From positions 185,158 to 249,157 of the forward strand of contig NZ_MPIY01000002.1 of NCBI RefSeq assembly GCF_001953355.1: a DNA stretch of 64,000 nt, written 5' to 3'. Positions 26,915-37,751 of the stretch are shown here, piece by piece; position 1 is the first letter of the stretch; each line of letters opens with the position of its first letter. This DNA is from Polynucleobacter sphagniphilus. GTDB taxonomy: Bacteria > Pseudomonadota > Gammaproteobacteria > Burkholderiales > Burkholderiaceae. The notes under the pieces are model-generated. The model saw only the letters and a list, made by a program, of their open reading frames with translations. It was not told where the DNA came from and made no database searches. Made by a program: the position numbers and the translations under genes.

Positions 26915-27985
26915 ATGAAAATTGCAGTTCTCCCGGGCGATGGAATCGGCCCGGAAATCGTTGCTGAAGCCGTAAAAGTACTTCAGGCTTTAGGTCCTCT
27001 GTTTGATTTAGAGTCAGCCCCAGTGGGTGGAGCTGCTTATGATCTTACTGGTCATCCACTACCGCCAGCAACGCTTGAATTGGCTAAAAATGCAGATGCC
27101 ATTTTATTTGGCGCTGTGGGCGACTGGAAATATGATGCCTTGGCTAGAGAACTGCGACCTGAACAGGCTATTTTGGGTTTGCGTAAACATCTTAAGTTGT
27201 TCGCCAATTTCAGACCAGCCATTTGCTATCCAGAGTTGACCGCAGCTTCAAGTTTAAAAGCGGAGATTGTGGGCGGTCTTGATATTCTGATCATTCGAGA
27301 ACTCAATGGTGACATCTATTTTGGTCAGCCCCGCGGAATTCGTACTTCTGAATTGCCACTTTTCAAGGGTACGCGCGAGGGATTCGACACCATGCATTAC
27401 AGCGAGCCAGAGGTGGAGCGCATTGCACGCGTAGCATTCGAAGCGGCTCGAAAGCGCAACAAAAAGGTCTGTAGCGTTGATAAGGCTAATGTGCTCGAAA
27501 CATCTCAATTATGGCGTGACGTGATGATTCGTATTGCAAAAGAGTATCCGGATATCGAGTTATCGCATATGTATGTAGATAACGCCGCAATGCAGCTGGT
27601 AAAGGCCCCTAAAGCATTTGACGTGGTTGTCACGGGTAATTTATTTGGCGATATTTTGTCGGACGAGGCAGCCATGTTGACCGGCTCGATTGGCATGCTT
27701 CCATCTGCCTCTTTAGATAAAAATAACAAGGGCTTATATGAGCCAAGTCACGGTTCTGCGCCTGATATTGCAGGCAAGGGCATAGCCAATCCTTTAGCTA
27801 CCATCTTGTCCGCAGCCATGATGTTGCGTTATTCCTTAGGTATGCCAGAGCAAGCCGATCGCGTTGAGCGTGCAGTGCAAAAAGTCTTATCCCAAGGTTT
27901 GCGCACAGCAGATATTTATACAGAGGGCACGCAAAAAGTAACAACTGTACAAATGGGGGATGCGGTTGTAGCAGCCCTTATCTAA
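26915..27985 (+). CDS. leuB: 3-isopropylmalate dehydrogenase
   Basis: LeuB performs NAD-dependent oxidative decarboxylation of 3-isopropylmalate. '[11 protein letters not shown]' at the N-terminus, '[13 protein letters not shown]', '[10 protein letters not shown]', '[15 protein letters not shown]' (metal-binding Asp residues) and '[19 protein letters not shown]' (NAD site) are all present. The length is 356. Last of leuCDB; asd follows after 27-36 bases. Confidence 0.98.
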   Translation: MKIAVLPGDGIGPEIVAEAVKVLQALGPLFDLESAPVGGAAYDLTGHPLPPATLELAKNADAILFGAVGDWKYDALARELRPEQAILGLRKHLKLFANFRPAICYPELTAASSLKAEIVGGLDILIIRELNGDIYFGQPRGIRTSELPLFKGTREGFDTMHYSEPEVERIARVAFEAARKRNKKVCSVDKANVLETSQLWRDVMIRIAKEYPDIELSHMYVDNAAMQLVKAPKAFDVVVTGNLFGDILSDEAAMLTGSIGMLPSASLDKNNKGLYEPSHGSAPDIAGKGIANPLATILSAAMMLRYSLGMPEQADRVERAVQKVLSQGLRTADIYTEGTQKVTTVQMGDAVVAALI

Positions 27986-28021
27986 TATTTTTAATTCGTC
28001 ATCATTTAATAGTTGATCTTC

Positions 28022-29179
28022 ATGTCAAATTCAAAAACACCTTTAGTAGGCTTAGTTGGTTGGCGCGGTATGGTTGGTAGCGTTCTCATGGAGAGAATGT
28101 TGGCCGAGAAGGATTTCGATCTGATTGAGCCTATATTTTTCAGTACCAGCCAGGCGGGTGGTCAGGTTCCCTTGTTAAATGGTCAAAAGGTAACCAAAGC
28201 TGAAAACGCTTTGCAAGATGCAAACGATATTAAGGCTTTGAGTCGTTGCGACATTATTTTGACCTGTCAGGGTGGTGACTACACCAACGACATATACCCT
28301 AAGCTCCGTGCGGCTAGTTGGAATGGGCACTGGATTGATGCTGCTAGTGCTTTGCGCATGAAAGATGATGCGGTTCTTATTTTGGATCCCGTCAATCGTC
28401 CGGTAATTGATAAAGCCCTTGCTTCGGGTGGCAAGAACTGGATTGGCAGTAATTGCACAGTGAGCCTGATGATGTTAGCCATGGGTGGTTTGGTTAAGGC
28501 TGATTTGGTTGAATGGATTAGCGCAATGACCTACCAAGCCGCCTCGGGTGCTGGCGCTCAAAATATGCGTGAACTTCTGTTACAAATGGGCGCACTACGC
28601 GATAGCGTTGCTGCAGAATTGGCTGATCCGTCATCATGGATTTTGGATATTGATCGCAAAGTAACTGCTACTTTACGTTCGGATGATTTTCCTAAAAAGA
28701 ATTTTCGCAATACCGCCTTAGCTGGTAGTTTAATTCCATGGATTGATGTTCCTGTTGAGCATGGCCAGACCAAAGAGGAGTGGAAGGGCGGCGCTGAATT
28801 CAATAAGATTCTTGGTCGTCCAGCATTTAGATCACCAGGCAGTATTCCTATTGATGGCTTATGTGTGCGTGTTGGTGCAATGCGCTGCCACTCACAAGGT
28901 CTCACCGTCAAACTCAAAAAAGACATTCCTTTGCAAGAAATTGAATCGATTCTTGCAAATGACAATCAGTGGGTTAAGGTAGTGCCGAATGATCGCGAAG
29001 CAACTGAACGTGATTTATCTCCAGCCGCCGTCAGTGGCACCTTAACTGTACCAATCGGACGCTTGCATAAATTATCAATGGGCCCTGAATATTTGGGAGT
29101 CTTTACAGTTGGCGATCAATTACTTTGGGGTGCAGCTGAACCGCTTCGTCGTATGCTTCGCATCTTGCTTGAAAGCTAA
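28022..29179 (+). CDS. asd: Aspartate-semialdehyde dehydrogenase
   Basis: Asd reduces aspartyl phosphate to the semialdehyde, the branch point to Lys, DAP, Thr and Met. '[17 protein letters not shown]' is the NADP loop and '[17 protein letters not shown]' contains the catalytic cysteine. ATG 28022 starts at the family N-terminus (385 residues); the frame extends to a TTG at 28013. The fimV-like gene follows two bases after the stop. Confidence 0.97.
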   Translation: MSNSKTPLVGLVGWRGMVGSVLMERMLAEKDFDLIEPIFFSTSQAGGQVPLLNGQKVTKAENALQDANDIKALSRCDIILTCQGGDYTNDIYPKLRAASWNGHWIDAASALRMKDDAVLILDPVNRPVIDKALASGGKNWIGSNCTVSLMMLAMGGLVKADLVEWISAMTYQAASGAGAQNMRELLLQMGALRDSVAAELADPSSWILDIDRKVTATLRSDDFPKKNFRNTALAGSLIPWIDVPVEHGQTKEEWKGGAEFNKILGRPAFRSPGSIPIDGLCVRVGAMRCHSQGLTVKLKKDIPLQEIESILANDNQWVKVVPNDREATERDLSPAAVSGTLTVPIGRLHKLSMGPEYLGVFTVGDQLLWGAAEPLRRMLRILLES

Positions 29180-29181
29180 GA

Positions 29182-30537
29182 TTGCAATTATTTGGATTGA
29201 CTATAAGGCGCTTATTTGTCCTAGCCTGTTTGGGTTGGGTTAATTTAGCTGCTGCAGTGTCATTGGGTGCCCCGCAGTTGCTCTCCCACCCAGGGGAGCC
29301 ACTGCGTGTTGAAATTCCCATTCTCATTGGCTTAAATGAGGGGGAAGATCTCGATAGCTTGAAGGCAGCAATGCCTGCAAAAGAAGCTTATGAACGTTTA
29401 GGCATCTCATCCAAAGTTCTGGATTTCAATGCACAGTCTATGGTGTATCGAAATACTCAAGAAAAATTGCTAGTCTTAATTGAAACTGTCAATCCAATAC
29501 CTCCTAGTGATGACCCTTTCCTTGATGTTTTGGTAAATCTCAAGTGGTCATCTGGAAGCTTGACTAAAACTTTCACCTTATTGATTGGCGACCCTCAGAA
29601 ACTGATTGTTCGTCCTGGACAGAGTCTTTCAGAAATAGCAGCCCAGATGGCGCCTCAATATGAGGGGGCTTCATTAGACCAAACCATACTAGCCTTATAC
29701 AAAGCCAATCCTGATGCTTTTGCAAGCGGCAGTATTAACCAGCTGGCAGCTGGTGCTGAGCTTGTTAAACCTAGTCAAGCTTTATTGCGTTCGATCAGCC
29801 CATCTGAAGCCCAGCAATTTGTTGCTCAGGCTAATGTGCAATGGCAAGCATCCCATTCAGTAAGCCCAAATAGTCAAAACAAGACTCGAGACACGCATGA
29901 ACAAATACCTCAATCAAGCCCAAGAGACAGGCTAAAAATAGGTTCCAGCGCAGAGGGTAATGATCAGCAAAAACGTTATACAGAAGAGCTGGTAGCACAA
30001 GAAAAGGAACTGGAGCAGACTCGCGCGAAGGTGGCAGAGCTAGAGAAAAATATTGCTGACCTACAAATATTAATTGACAAGAAGAAGGGCGCTAATAGTA
30101 AAGCCGCGCATTTTGAGTTGGGTGTTTTTGGCCCAGCTTTATTGGCAATTGGATTGATGGCGCTAACTGCTGTTTTGCTGTGGCTGCTAGCGCGCAATGC
30201 TCGCCAATCTGAGTTAAAGACTTTTAGCCCACCACCATCTGTAAAAAGTTCTAAATCTGAAGCCACCATCCATCAAGAGGTGCCTCTTAGGACAAAAGCC
30301 TTGCTTGCTGGAATTGATCTTGATTTATCTAAGCCGCCGCCCAAGTCAACTATCAATCCTTTAGCCGATACTTTGCGAGTGAAATTAAATCTTGCACGTG
30401 CTTACATCACGATTGAAGACTATGAGGCTGCAAAAAAGTCTCTTGGAGAAGTGATTGTTATGGCTCCAACAATTGATCCGGTAATCGCTATCGATGCTCA
30501 AGCGCTACTCAATGAATTAACTCAGCGCAATAGCTAG
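29182..30537 (+). CDS. FimV-like envelope protein (short form)
   Basis: FimV homologues bind peptidoglycan and organise polar structures and type IV pili. The 451-residue product has a signal peptide (about 1-24), the FimV N-terminal domain ('[21 protein letters not shown]'), a LysM-like segment ('[14 protein letters not shown]'), a coiled coil (about 262-300), a transmembrane helix (about 311-333) and the C-terminal FimV/TPR motif ('[18 protein letters not shown]'). It is much shorter than Pseudomonas FimV, lacking the long acidic region. The start is a TTG directly after asd. The asd-fimV-truA order is typical of beta-proteobacteria. Confidence 0.82.
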   Translation: MQLFGLTIRRLFVLACLGWVNLAAAVSLGAPQLLSHPGEPLRVEIPILIGLNEGEDLDSLKAAMPAKEAYERLGISSKVLDFNAQSMVYRNTQEKLLVLIETVNPIPPSDDPFLDVLVNLKWSSGSLTKTFTLLIGDPQKLIVRPGQSLSEIAAQMAPQYEGASLDQTILALYKANPDAFASGSINQLAAGAELVKPSQALLRSISPSEAQQFVAQANVQWQASHSVSPNSQNKTRDTHEQIPQSSPRDRLKIGSSAEGNDQQKRYTEELVAQEKELEQTRAKVAELEKNIADLQILIDKKKGANSKAAHFELGVFGPALLAIGLMALTAVLLWLLARNARQSELKTFSPPPSVKSSKSEATIHQEVPLRTKALLAGIDLDLSKPPPKSTINPLADTLRVKLNLARAYITIEDYEAAKKSLGEVIVMAPTIDPVIAIDAQALLNELTQRNS

Positions 30538-30545
30538 AGCGAATT

Positions 30546-31376
30546 ATGCGAATCGCCCTGGGCTTGCAATACGACGGTAGTTCATATTCTGGGTGGCAAT
30601 CTCAAGTTCAGAGAAACACGGTTCAAGATGTATTGGAAGATGCAATTTCAGCATTTGTTGGTGAGCAAGCTATTAAGGATCAACCCATTCGAGTAATTAC
30701 CGCCGGAAGAACGGATGCCGGGGTTCATGCATTAGGGCAAGTGGTTCACTTTGATACCAATGTTCAACGAGAAAATTGGTCCTGGGTGCGTGGTATTAAT
30801 TCCTTCTTGCCAGATTCTATTGTGGTCAATTGGTCAAAGCCGGTATACGCGGAGTTTAGCGCTCGATTTTCTGCATATGAGCGCACTTATGTTTATGCAT
30901 TACATGCAGGTCCTTGCCGCTCCCCGATGGCGGCAACTCGCGCTACATACTATATGCTGCCACCCGATCGCTGGTTTGATGTTGATGCAATGCGTGAAGC
31001 TGCACAATACATCATTGGCGAACATGATTTCAGTGCATTTAGATCTTCGGAGTGTCAAAGTAAAACTCCCATCAAAACAATTTACGCAATTGAAATCATC
31101 TCTAGACAACCATGGCTTTATTTCCGTATTCGCGGAAATGCATTTCTGCATCATATGGTGCGCAACTTGGTGGGTACTTTTTTGATGATTGGCGTAGGTA
31201 AGCAAGAGGCCGTTTGGATGCAAGAGCTTCTGCAAGCAAGAGACCGTAGCAAGGCAGCGCCCACATTTGCACCAGATGGCCTTTACTTGTTGAATATTGC
31301 ATACCCCCCTGAATTTGAGATTCCCACGCCTTACCTTGCTAATTCATGGTTGCCTGGGGATATTCTTCAAGCCTAG
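30546..31376 (+). CDS. truA: tRNA pseudouridine(38-40) synthase
   Basis: TruA converts U38-U40 of the tRNA anticodon arm to pseudouridine. The catalytic aspartate lies in '[18 protein letters not shown]' near residue 60. '[17 protein letters not shown]' and '[14 protein letters not shown]' are C-terminal family signatures. The length of 276 is typical. It follows the fimV-like gene after eight bases. Confidence 0.97.
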   Translation: MRIALGLQYDGSSYSGWQSQVQRNTVQDVLEDAISAFVGEQAIKDQPIRVITAGRTDAGVHALGQVVHFDTNVQRENWSWVRGINSFLPDSIVVNWSKPVYAEFSARFSAYERTYVYALHAGPCRSPMAATRATYYMLPPDRWFDVDAMREAAQYIIGEHDFSAFRSSECQSKTPIKTIYAIEIISRQPWLYFRIRGNAFLHHMVRNLVGTFLMIGVGKQEAVWMQELLQARDRSKAAPTFAPDGLYLLNIAYPPEFEIPTPYLANSWLPGDILQA

Positions 31377-31391
31377 GCTTTGCTAAAGCAC

Positions 31392-31397
31392 TATTAT
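31392..31397 (+). promoter_or_regulatory. Putative -10 element of trpF (leaderless)
   Basis: TATTAT ends six bases before the trpF ATG and no Shine-Dalgarno sequence is present, so transcription would start at or next to the start codon. No convincing -35 was seen. Confidence 0.4.
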
Positions 31398-31403
31398 TGA
31401 TAG

Positions 31404-32078
31404 ATGGGCCTACTTACATATTCTCCAAATCGAACACGTGTCAAGATCTGCGGTCTGAAAACGCCTGTAGATATTGATGCAGCCGTTGCCGCCGGGGTGG
31501 ATGCTGTGGGTTTTGTCTTTTATCCGTCCAGCGTGAGGGCGGTAACACCCAATATAGCTGCTGCTTTAATACCCCGATTGCCTACTGGAGTGGATGCTGT
31601 GGGATTGGTCGTAAATGCCTCAAGAGCCCAATTTGAGGCTATACGCGCCACTTGCTCGATTACTTTATGGCAGTTTCATGGAGATGAAACCCCAGCGCAG
31701 TGTGAAGAATTAGCTGCCGGGGATCCATGGATGAGGGCGGCTCGCGTCGGAAAAGACTTCGCTTTTGATGATTTTTCCCTACAATATGGTCACGCAGATG
31801 CCTTTTTGCTTGATGCCCTGGTAGAGGGTTATGGTGGAGGGGGTGTCCCTTTTGATTGGCAAGGAATTCCACAAACATGGGCAAAAGAAAACGCGCCTCG
31901 GGTCGTTTTGAGTGGTGGATTGAACGCGCACAACGTGGGCGAGGCGATTTCTCGCCTACATCCTTGCGCAGTTGATGTTTCTAGTGGTGTAGAAATTACC
32001 CGCGGTGTTAAAGATCCAGCTCTGATGTCTCAGTTTGTCGAGGCTGTCAGAGCCGCAGATGCAAAAACACCAATCTAA
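31404..32078 (+). CDS. trpF: Phosphoribosylanthranilate isomerase
   Basis: TrpF performs the Amadori rearrangement of phosphoribosylanthranilate in tryptophan synthesis. The N-terminal 'RVKICGLKTPVDI' contains the catalytic Cys, and 'LDALVEGYGGGGVPFDW' and 'LSGGLNAHNV' line the phosphate site. The length of 224 is normal for a TIM barrel. First of trpFBA; trpE, trpG, trpD and trpC are not in the window. Confidence 0.97.
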   Translation: MGLLTYSPNRTRVKICGLKTPVDIDAAVAAGVDAVGFVFYPSSVRAVTPNIAAALIPRLPTGVDAVGLVVNASRAQFEAIRATCSITLWQFHGDETPAQCEELAAGDPWMRAARVGKDFAFDDFSLQYGHADAFLLDALVEGYGGGGVPFDWQGIPQTWAKENAPRVVLSGGLNAHNVGEAISRLHPCAVDVSSGVEITRGVKDPALMSQFVEAVRAADAKTPI

Positions 32079-32111
32079 TAATTTGTAGCCAACAATTCTT
32101 AAGAGGTAGAT

Positions 32112-33305
32112 ATGTACGATAAGCCAGATGCAAGAGGGCACTTCGGTCCTTATGGCGGCGTATTCGTTTCAGAAACGCTCATGTATGCATTAAGTGAGCT
32201 TAAAGGGGCTTATGCAAAATACGAAAATGATCCAGAGTTTATTGAAGAATTTCATTACGAGCTGAAGCACTTCGTAGGACGCCCATCTCCTGTTTATCAC
32301 GCTAAGCGTTGGAGCGATATGTTGGGTGGTGCGCAAATTTACCTCAAACGTGAAGATTTAAATCACACTGGTGCACATAAAATCAATAATGTTATTGGGC
32401 AGGCAATGCTGGCCAAGCGCATGGGTAAGCCTCGCATTATTGCTGAAACAGGGGCAGGTCAGCACGGAGTTGCAACCGCTACTATTTGTGCTCGCTTTGG
32501 TTTGGACTGTACTGTCTACCAGGGTTCAGTGGATGTAGCGCGTCAAGCTCAGAACGTCTATCGCATGAAGCTGTTAGGTGCAAAAGTTGTGCCAGTTGAA
32601 TCTGGTACAAAAACGCTGAAGGATGCGCTAAACGAAGCAATGCGCGATTGGGTGACTAATGTAGATAATACTTTTTACATTATCGGCACCGTAGCAGGCC
32701 CTCATCCATATCCGATGATGGTGCGAGATTTTCAGAGTGTTATTGGTGAAGAGTGCAAGGTACAAATGCCAGAGCTAACAGGTCGTCAGCCAGATTTTGT
32801 GCTTGCCTGTGTGGGTGGTGGATCCAACGCAATGGGTATTTTCTATCCCTATATTGATCACTCAGGAGTGAGATTAATCGGCGTTGAAGCCGCCGGCCAT
32901 GGCCTGAACAGCGGCCTTCATTCTGCAGCACTCTGTGTTGGTAAGCCAGGTGTACTTCATGGAAATCGTACTTACTTACTTCAGGATGAGAATGGCCAGA
33001 TCTCAGAAACGCATTCAGTCTCAGCTGGAATGGATTACCCAGGAGTTGGGCCTGAACATGCGTGGTTAAAGGATTCGGGTCGCGCAGAATATGTGGCGGT
33101 AACGGATGAGGAGGCTCTGAAAGCGTTTCACGACTGTTGCCAAATTGAAGGAATCATCCCAGCACTAGAATCGGCTCATGCAATTGCTTACGCTTGTAAA
33201 TTGGCGCCTACGCTGAGCAAAGATAAAACCATCCTAGTGAACTTATCTGGACGGGGTGATAAAGATATGCATACTGTTGCTCAAGCGACAGGATCTGAAG
33301 GATAA
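32112..33305 (+). CDS. trpB: Tryptophan synthase beta chain
   Basis: TrpB joins indole and serine with PLP. The PLP lysine is in '[14 protein letters not shown]', the phosphate loop in '[12 protein letters not shown]', and '[14 protein letters not shown]' is the usual N-terminal signature. The length is 397. A GAGG ribosome site precedes the ATG. trpA follows after 12 bases, as expected for the alpha-beta complex. Confidence 0.98.
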   Translation: MYDKPDARGHFGPYGGVFVSETLMYALSELKGAYAKYENDPEFIEEFHYELKHFVGRPSPVYHAKRWSDMLGGAQIYLKREDLNHTGAHKINNVIGQAMLAKRMGKPRIIAETGAGQHGVATATICARFGLDCTVYQGSVDVARQAQNVYRMKLLGAKVVPVESGTKTLKDALNEAMRDWVTNVDNTFYIIGTVAGPHPYPMMVRDFQSVIGEECKVQMPELTGRQPDFVLACVGGGSNAMGIFYPYIDHSGVRLIGVEAAGHGLNSGLHSAALCVGKPGVLHGNRTYLLQDENGQISETHSVSAGMDYPGVGPEHAWLKDSGRAEYVAVTDEEALKAFHDCCQIEGIIPALESAHAIAYACKLAPTLSKDKTILVNLSGRGDKDMHTVAQATGSEG

Positions 33306-33317
33306 GCAAGCACTCTT

Positions 33318-34115
33318 ATGTCAAAAATTTCTACACTTTTTAAAGAGCTCAAGCGTAACGGAAAAAAGGGTTTGATTCCCTTTATTACCGCGGGCGATCC
33401 CGATCCCAAACTCACTGTTGAATTAATGCATGCCTTGGTTCGTGGTGGTTCTAACGTCATCGAACTGGGCGTGCCGTTTTCTGATCCAATGGCCGATGGC
33501 CCTGTGATTCAAAGATCATCTGAAAGAGCCCTTACACAAGGCGTAACCTTACACCAGTGCCTTGAAATGGTGAAGGAGTTTCGCAAACAAGATCTGGAAA
33601 CGCCGGTTGTTCTCATGGGTTATGCCAATCCAGTAGAGCAAATGGGCGCAGAACGTTTTGCAACTGAGGCTAAAGCAGCGGGTGTGGACGGAGTTCTAGT
33701 GGTTGATTACCCACCAGAGGAGTGCATTGATTTTGCAGCCAGAATGCGCATGGCTGGTGTAGACCCCATCTTCCTATTGGCGCCCACTTCATCACCAGAA
33801 CGCATTAAAGAAGCTGCCAAAATTGCTTCGGGTTATATCTACTATGTTTCCATGCGCGGTGTTACAGGGGCTTCCCATCTGAATACCCATGACGTTGCAA
33901 GCATCATTCCCACAATTCGCCAGGAAACGGATATTCCAATAGCAGTGGGTTTTGGTATTAACGATGCGCAAAGCGCAAAAGCTGTCTCTAAAACAGCCGA
34001 TGCGGTAGTCATTGGTAGTCGCATTATTCGACTTTTGGAAGAGGCCCCTCCTGGTCAGGCGGTACAATCACTTGAAGCCTTCATTCGAGAAATTCGTTTT
34101 GCTTTAGACAGCTAA
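33318..34115 (+). CDS. trpA: Tryptophan synthase alpha chain
   Basis: TrpA releases indole from indole-glycerol phosphate. The active-site Glu is in '[19 protein letters not shown]' and the Asp in '[12 protein letters not shown]'. '[14 protein letters not shown]' and '[14 protein letters not shown]' form the phosphate site. The length is 265. It is followed by accD after 21 bases, the usual beta- and gamma-proteobacterial order. Confidence 0.98.
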   Translation: MSKISTLFKELKRNGKKGLIPFITAGDPDPKLTVELMHALVRGGSNVIELGVPFSDPMADGPVIQRSSERALTQGVTLHQCLEMVKEFRKQDLETPVVLMGYANPVEQMGAERFATEAKAAGVDGVLVVDYPPEECIDFAARMRMAGVDPIFLLAPTSSPERIKEAAKIASGYIYYVSMRGVTGASHLNTHDVASIIPTIRQETDIPIAVGFGINDAQSAKAVSKTADAVVIGSRIIRLLEEAPPGQAVQSLEAFIREIRFALDS

Positions 34116-34136
34116 TGCCCAAAATAGTGAAAACAA

Positions 34137-35024
34137 ATGAGTTGGATAGATAAATTACTGCCGCCGCAAATCCAGCACACCGATCCTGCTAATCGCAAGA
34201 CGGTCCCGGAGGGTTTGTGGGTAAAGTGCCCAAGCTGCGAAACAGTCCTCTATAGCACTGATATTGAGGCCAACCTATCTGTTTGTCCAAAATGTAGTCA
34301 TCATATGCGCATTGGCGCCCGCCAACGTTTAGAAAGTCTGCTTGATCCCAAGGGTCGATATGAAATTGGTGCTGACATTTACCCAATTGATCCCTTGAAG
34401 TTCCGAGATTCAAAAAAGTACCCCGATCGCATTAAGGAGGCAAATGATGCCTCAGGTGAAACTGAAGCATTGATCGTGATGGGCGGAAAAATTGAGTCGA
34501 TTCCTGCTGTGGTTGCATGCTTTGAGTTTCAATATATGGGTGGATCGATGGGCTCAGTAGTAGGGGAGCGCTTTGCTCGAGGAGTACAGGCAGCCATCGA
34601 TAAAAAATGTGCCTTTATATGCGTTACAGCAACGGGCGGCGCTCGCATGCAAGAAAGCCTCTTGTCGCTATTTCAGATGGCGAAAACGAATTCGATGCTA
34701 ACTTTATTGTCGAAAAAAGGCTTGCCCTACATTAGTGTCCTGACTGATCCTACGATGGGCGGTATTTCAGCCAGCTTTGCGTTCATGGGTGATGTTGTCA
34801 TTGCTGAGCCCAAGGCCTTGATTGGATTTGCCGGTCCACGCGTCATTGAGCAAACGGTTCGAGAAAAACTTCCTGAAGGTTTTCAGCGGGCTGAATTTTT
34901 AATGCAAAAAGGTGGCATCGATATGATTGTCGACCGTCGTCATATGCGTTCTGAAATTGCAAAATTATTAGCCTTACTTCAACAACTGCCTGACCCCGCT
35001 TTAGCGGGTGGCGCTGCTGCTTAA
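34137..35024 (+). CDS. accD: Acetyl-CoA carboxylase carboxyltransferase subunit beta
   Basis: AccD with AccA transfers carboxyl from biotin to acetyl-CoA, the first step of fatty-acid synthesis. A four-cysteine zinc ribbon is visible near residues 29-54 ('[11 protein letters not shown]', '[11 protein letters not shown]'). '[18 protein letters not shown]' and '[17 protein letters not shown]' form the CoA site. The length is 295. folC follows after six bases. Confidence 0.97.
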   Translation: MSWIDKLLPPQIQHTDPANRKTVPEGLWVKCPSCETVLYSTDIEANLSVCPKCSHHMRIGARQRLESLLDPKGRYEIGADIYPIDPLKFRDSKKYPDRIKEANDASGETEALIVMGGKIESIPAVVACFEFQYMGGSMGSVVGERFARGVQAAIDKKCAFICVTATGGARMQESLLSLFQMAKTNSMLTLLSKKGLPYISVLTDPTMGGISASFAFMGDVVIAEPKALIGFAGPRVIEQTVREKLPEGFQRAEFLMQKGGIDMIVDRRHMRSEIAKLLALLQQLPDPALAGGAAA

Positions 35025-35030
35025 AAGCGT

Positions 35031-36356
35031 TTGAGTACATCCCAATCTGATCCAGTGATTTTCAGTAGCTTAGAAGCTTGGCTTAGCCACCTGGAAATAG
35101 CACATCCTGTGGGTATTGATATGGGTCTTGACCGCATCAATCGGGTCAAGTCTGCTCTGGATTTACGTTTTGATTGCCCAGTCATCACCGTTGCTGGAAC
35201 GAATGGCAAAGGCTCAACGTGTGCTTACATTGAGAGTATTTTGCTTGCATCAGGTTATCGCGTTGGCTGCCACACCTCACCCCATTTATTAAGATTTAAT
35301 GAGCGTGCCCGTATCAATGGTGCTGATGCCTCTGATGCACTCTTATTGGAGCATTTTTCTGCGGTTGAGCATGCGCGTGTTAGCTTAGAAAATCCCCCAT
35401 CGCTAACTTATTTTGAGTTCACAACACTTGCAATCATGCATTTGTTTGCAAAAGAGTGTTTGGATGCGGTTATCTTGGAAGTTGGTATGGGTGGTCGTCT
35501 TGATGCGGTCAACATTGTGGATGCAGATTGCTCAATTGTTACAAGTATTGATATTGACCACGCTGAGTTTCTAGGGGATACGCGTGAGTCTATTGGCTTT
35601 GAAAAGGCTGGGATTTTTCGTCCAGGCAAGATTGCGGTCTGTGGAGATCCCGTGCCGCCACAATCATTAATTGATTTCGCCATGAAATTAGATTGTGACT
35701 TGTGGCTGCTTGGCCGCGATTACAACTTTCAAGGTGATAAGCAGCAATGGGGTTGGGCAGGGCGTACTAAGCGTTTTAGCGGCCTCGGTTACCCAGCCCT
35801 TCGTGGCGCTAACCAGCTTTTGAATGCCTCGGCCGTGATAGCCGCCTTAATGGCACTGCACCAGCGACTCCCGGTGAGTGCGCAAGACATTCGTAATGGT
35901 TTTGCAATGGTAGAGCTGCCAGGTCGCTTTCAGGTCCTGCCAGGGCAGCCTACGGTTGTTTTGGATGTTGCTCACAACCCCCATGCCGCTGCCACCCTTG
36001 GTCAGGGGCTCGATAAAATGGGTTATCACCCTTACACTTACGCTATTTTTGGGGCCATGGCCGATAAAGATATTGAAAATGTCATCAAGCCCCTATTAGG
36101 AAGTGTTGATTTTTGGTATTGCACCGACTTACCAACACCCCGTGCCGCAAAAGCAGATGCTTTGAGTCAAAAGCTGATATCACAGGGTGTTGCCATCAAA
36201 AATGGTGAGGATGGCGGAATTGAGTGCTTTCCAGGTCCTGCTGCAGCGTATCAAAAAGCCCTTTCAAAAGCAGGCGAGGGTGATAGAATTGTCATCTTCG
36301 GATCCTTCTACACCGTGGCCGGCGTAATGGCTTATCGAAACAACCAGGCGCATTGA
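35031..36356 (+). CDS. folC: Bifunctional dihydrofolate synthase / folylpolyglutamate synthase
   Basis: FolC adds glutamate to dihydropteroate and to folates. The P-loop 'VAGTNGKGSTCAYIESI' (near residue 57), 'HTSPHLLRFNERARING', 'VGMGGRLDAVNIVDAD' and 'VLDVAHNPHAAATLGQGL' are Mur-ligase family signatures. The start is a TTG, the only reasonable one between the accD stop and the first conserved segment. The length is 441. A SPOR gene follows after three bases. Confidence 0.95.
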   Translation: MSTSQSDPVIFSSLEAWLSHLEIAHPVGIDMGLDRINRVKSALDLRFDCPVITVAGTNGKGSTCAYIESILLASGYRVGCHTSPHLLRFNERARINGADASDALLLEHFSAVEHARVSLENPPSLTYFEFTTLAIMHLFAKECLDAVILEVGMGGRLDAVNIVDADCSIVTSIDIDHAEFLGDTRESIGFEKAGIFRPGKIAVCGDPVPPQSLIDFAMKLDCDLWLLGRDYNFQGDKQQWGWAGRTKRFSGLGYPALRGANQLLNASAVIAALMALHQRLPVSAQDIRNGFAMVELPGRFQVLPGQPTVVLDVAHNPHAAATLGQGLDKMGYHPYTYAIFGAMADKDIENVIKPLLGSVDFWYCTDLPTPRAAKADALSQKLISQGVAIKNGEDGGIECFPGPAAAYQKALSKAGEGDRIVIFGSFYTVAGVMAYRNNQAH

Positions 36357-36359
36357 TCC

Positions 36360-37181
36360 ATGATTCGTTTACCTAAGCTTTTTAAGCGAAAAACTCAATC
36401 TGATGATCTCGATAGAGACTCATTGGTGTCCAGGCGCACCGCTCGCAAATCGATTCCACGTCACATGCAACGCGTCACTGAAAGCGAAGATCTTGCCCTA
36501 ACGGAGGATCCAGAACGCCAACGTGCCCGTCATCGTCTCATAGGTGCCACAGTATTGGTTTTTATTGCTGTGATTGGGTTGCCGCGCATTTTAGATAGCA
36601 AGCCCAAGGCTGTTAATAATGATATAGCCGTCAATATCGTGACGAGTTTGCCTGCACCAAATGCAATCCCCGCTGTATCCGAAACGAAGTCAGCGCCTCC
36701 TATGATTGCAGTAGAGAAGTCCAAGACCCCTGATGTTCCTGTAGAAGCTCCTAAAGATCCTGCACCTGCGGCTGAGGTGAAACCTGAACTTAAGCAAGCG
36801 CAAGGCGCAGTATCCGCTTCAAGCAATGCATCTACTACCAGTGGAACATCTAAAAATTTAGCATTGGGTCTTGCAGCAGGAGAAGAGGTAGTTGCAACCA
36901 GCCCTAAACCAAAAGTGGAGACCAAGGCATCTTCGGGATCAGGTAAGTATGTGATTCAAATAGGAGCCTTTGCTTCGGAGGATCGGGCTAAAGGTTGGAC
37001 TGCCAAAATGAAGGAACAAAAGATTCCTAATTACACAAATTCAAAAACTGGCCCCGATGGCGGAAAACTCTTTTTGCTTCGCGCAGGGCCATTTGCAAGC
37101 AAAGAGTCGGCTGAGGCGGCGGAGAAAAAATTAAAATCAATGGGTTTGACTCCACATCTTGTTGAAGTGGGTGCTAATTAA
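36360..37181 (+). CDS. SPOR-domain inner-membrane protein
   Basis: A basic cytoplasmic N-terminus precedes a single transmembrane helix (about 60-77, 'HRLIGATVLVFIAVIGLP'). Then comes a long Pro/Ala/Lys linker and a C-terminal SPOR domain (about 195-272, 'KYVIQIGAFASEDRAKGW', 'FLLRAGPFASKESAEAA'). SPOR domains bind denuded glycan strands at the division septum, as in DedD, which is the likely equivalent given the folC-dedD-cvpA-purF order in E. coli. Its stop overlaps the cvpA ATG by one base. Confidence 0.9.
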   Translation: MIRLPKLFKRKTQSDDLDRDSLVSRRTARKSIPRHMQRVTESEDLALTEDPERQRARHRLIGATVLVFIAVIGLPRILDSKPKAVNNDIAVNIVTSLPAPNAIPAVSETKSAPPMIAVEKSKTPDVPVEAPKDPAPAAEVKPELKQAQGAVSASSNASTTSGTSKNLALGLAAGEEVVATSPKPKVETKASSGSGKYVIQIGAFASEDRAKGWTAKMKEQKIPNYTNSKTGPDGGKLFLLRAGPFASKESAEAAEKKLKSMGLTPHLVEVGAN

Positions 37182-37747
37182 TGGAATTGCTCTCCACACT
37201 GAAGTTAACAACGGTGGATTACTTCACCCTAGTAGTTCTTTTGGTATCAGCCTTGGTGGGAATTTCTCGGGGTCTTTTTAAGGAAGTTCTTGCCTTAGCA
37301 TCTTGGTTTGTCGCTGCATGGGTTGCCTATCATTATGCTAACTATCTTTCTGTAGAATGGCTCTCCACTTTTCATCTAGATGAGCTTTTAAGTCTGGGGC
37401 TGAGTTTTTTAATTCTTTTTATCCTGACCTTGATTATTTGTGGATTGCTCGGGAATATTGTGCAAAAAATAATCTTGTCAGCAGGCCTTAGCATGACAGA
37501 CCGCTTCTTAGGTTTGGTGTTCGGCCTGATACGTGGAGGCCTGGTGATTGTGGTGTTGGCAACCTTAGCGGCGTTAACACCCATCCCTCAAAGCATGGCC
37601 TGGCAAAAAGCAATTACTCGTCCCGCCATTGATGCGGCGACAAGTTTTATTAAGGGCTGGTTGCCAGTCGACTGGGCAAAACAATTGGGTGATGTAGTTC
37701 CTAAAATTACTCCGTCAGTCAAACCAACATTAACAATAGGGATCTAG
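37181..37747 (+). CDS. cvpA: CvpA family membrane protein
   Basis: The 188-residue inner-membrane protein has four helices: 'TTVDYFTLVVLLVSALVGIS', then 'ALASWFVAAWVAYHYAN', 'FLILFILTLIICGLLG' and 'GLVFGLIRGGLVIVVLATLA'. The 'RFLGLVFGLIRGG' motif is the CvpA signature. CvpA is needed for colicin V production in E. coli and for envelope stress tolerance elsewhere. It lies directly before purF, as in E. coli. Confidence 0.93.
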   Translation: MELLSTLKLTTVDYFTLVVLLVSALVGISRGLFKEVLALASWFVAAWVAYHYANYLSVEWLSTFHLDELLSLGLSFLILFILTLIICGLLGNIVQKIILSAGLSMTDRFLGLVFGLIRGGLVIVVLATLAALTPIPQSMAWQKAITRPAIDAATSFIKGWLPVDWAKQLGDVVPKITPSVKPTLTIGI

Positions 37748-37751
37748 GTCT

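Noticed and set aside
28558..28965. 135-codon open frame antisense to asd
   Set aside because: Entirely inside a well-conserved gene; composition is what the reverse frame of asd would give.
36530..36925. 131-codon open frame antisense to the SPOR protein gene
   Set aside because: It mirrors the low-complexity Pro/Ala/Lys linker of a convincing gene, has no recognisable domain and no ribosome site.
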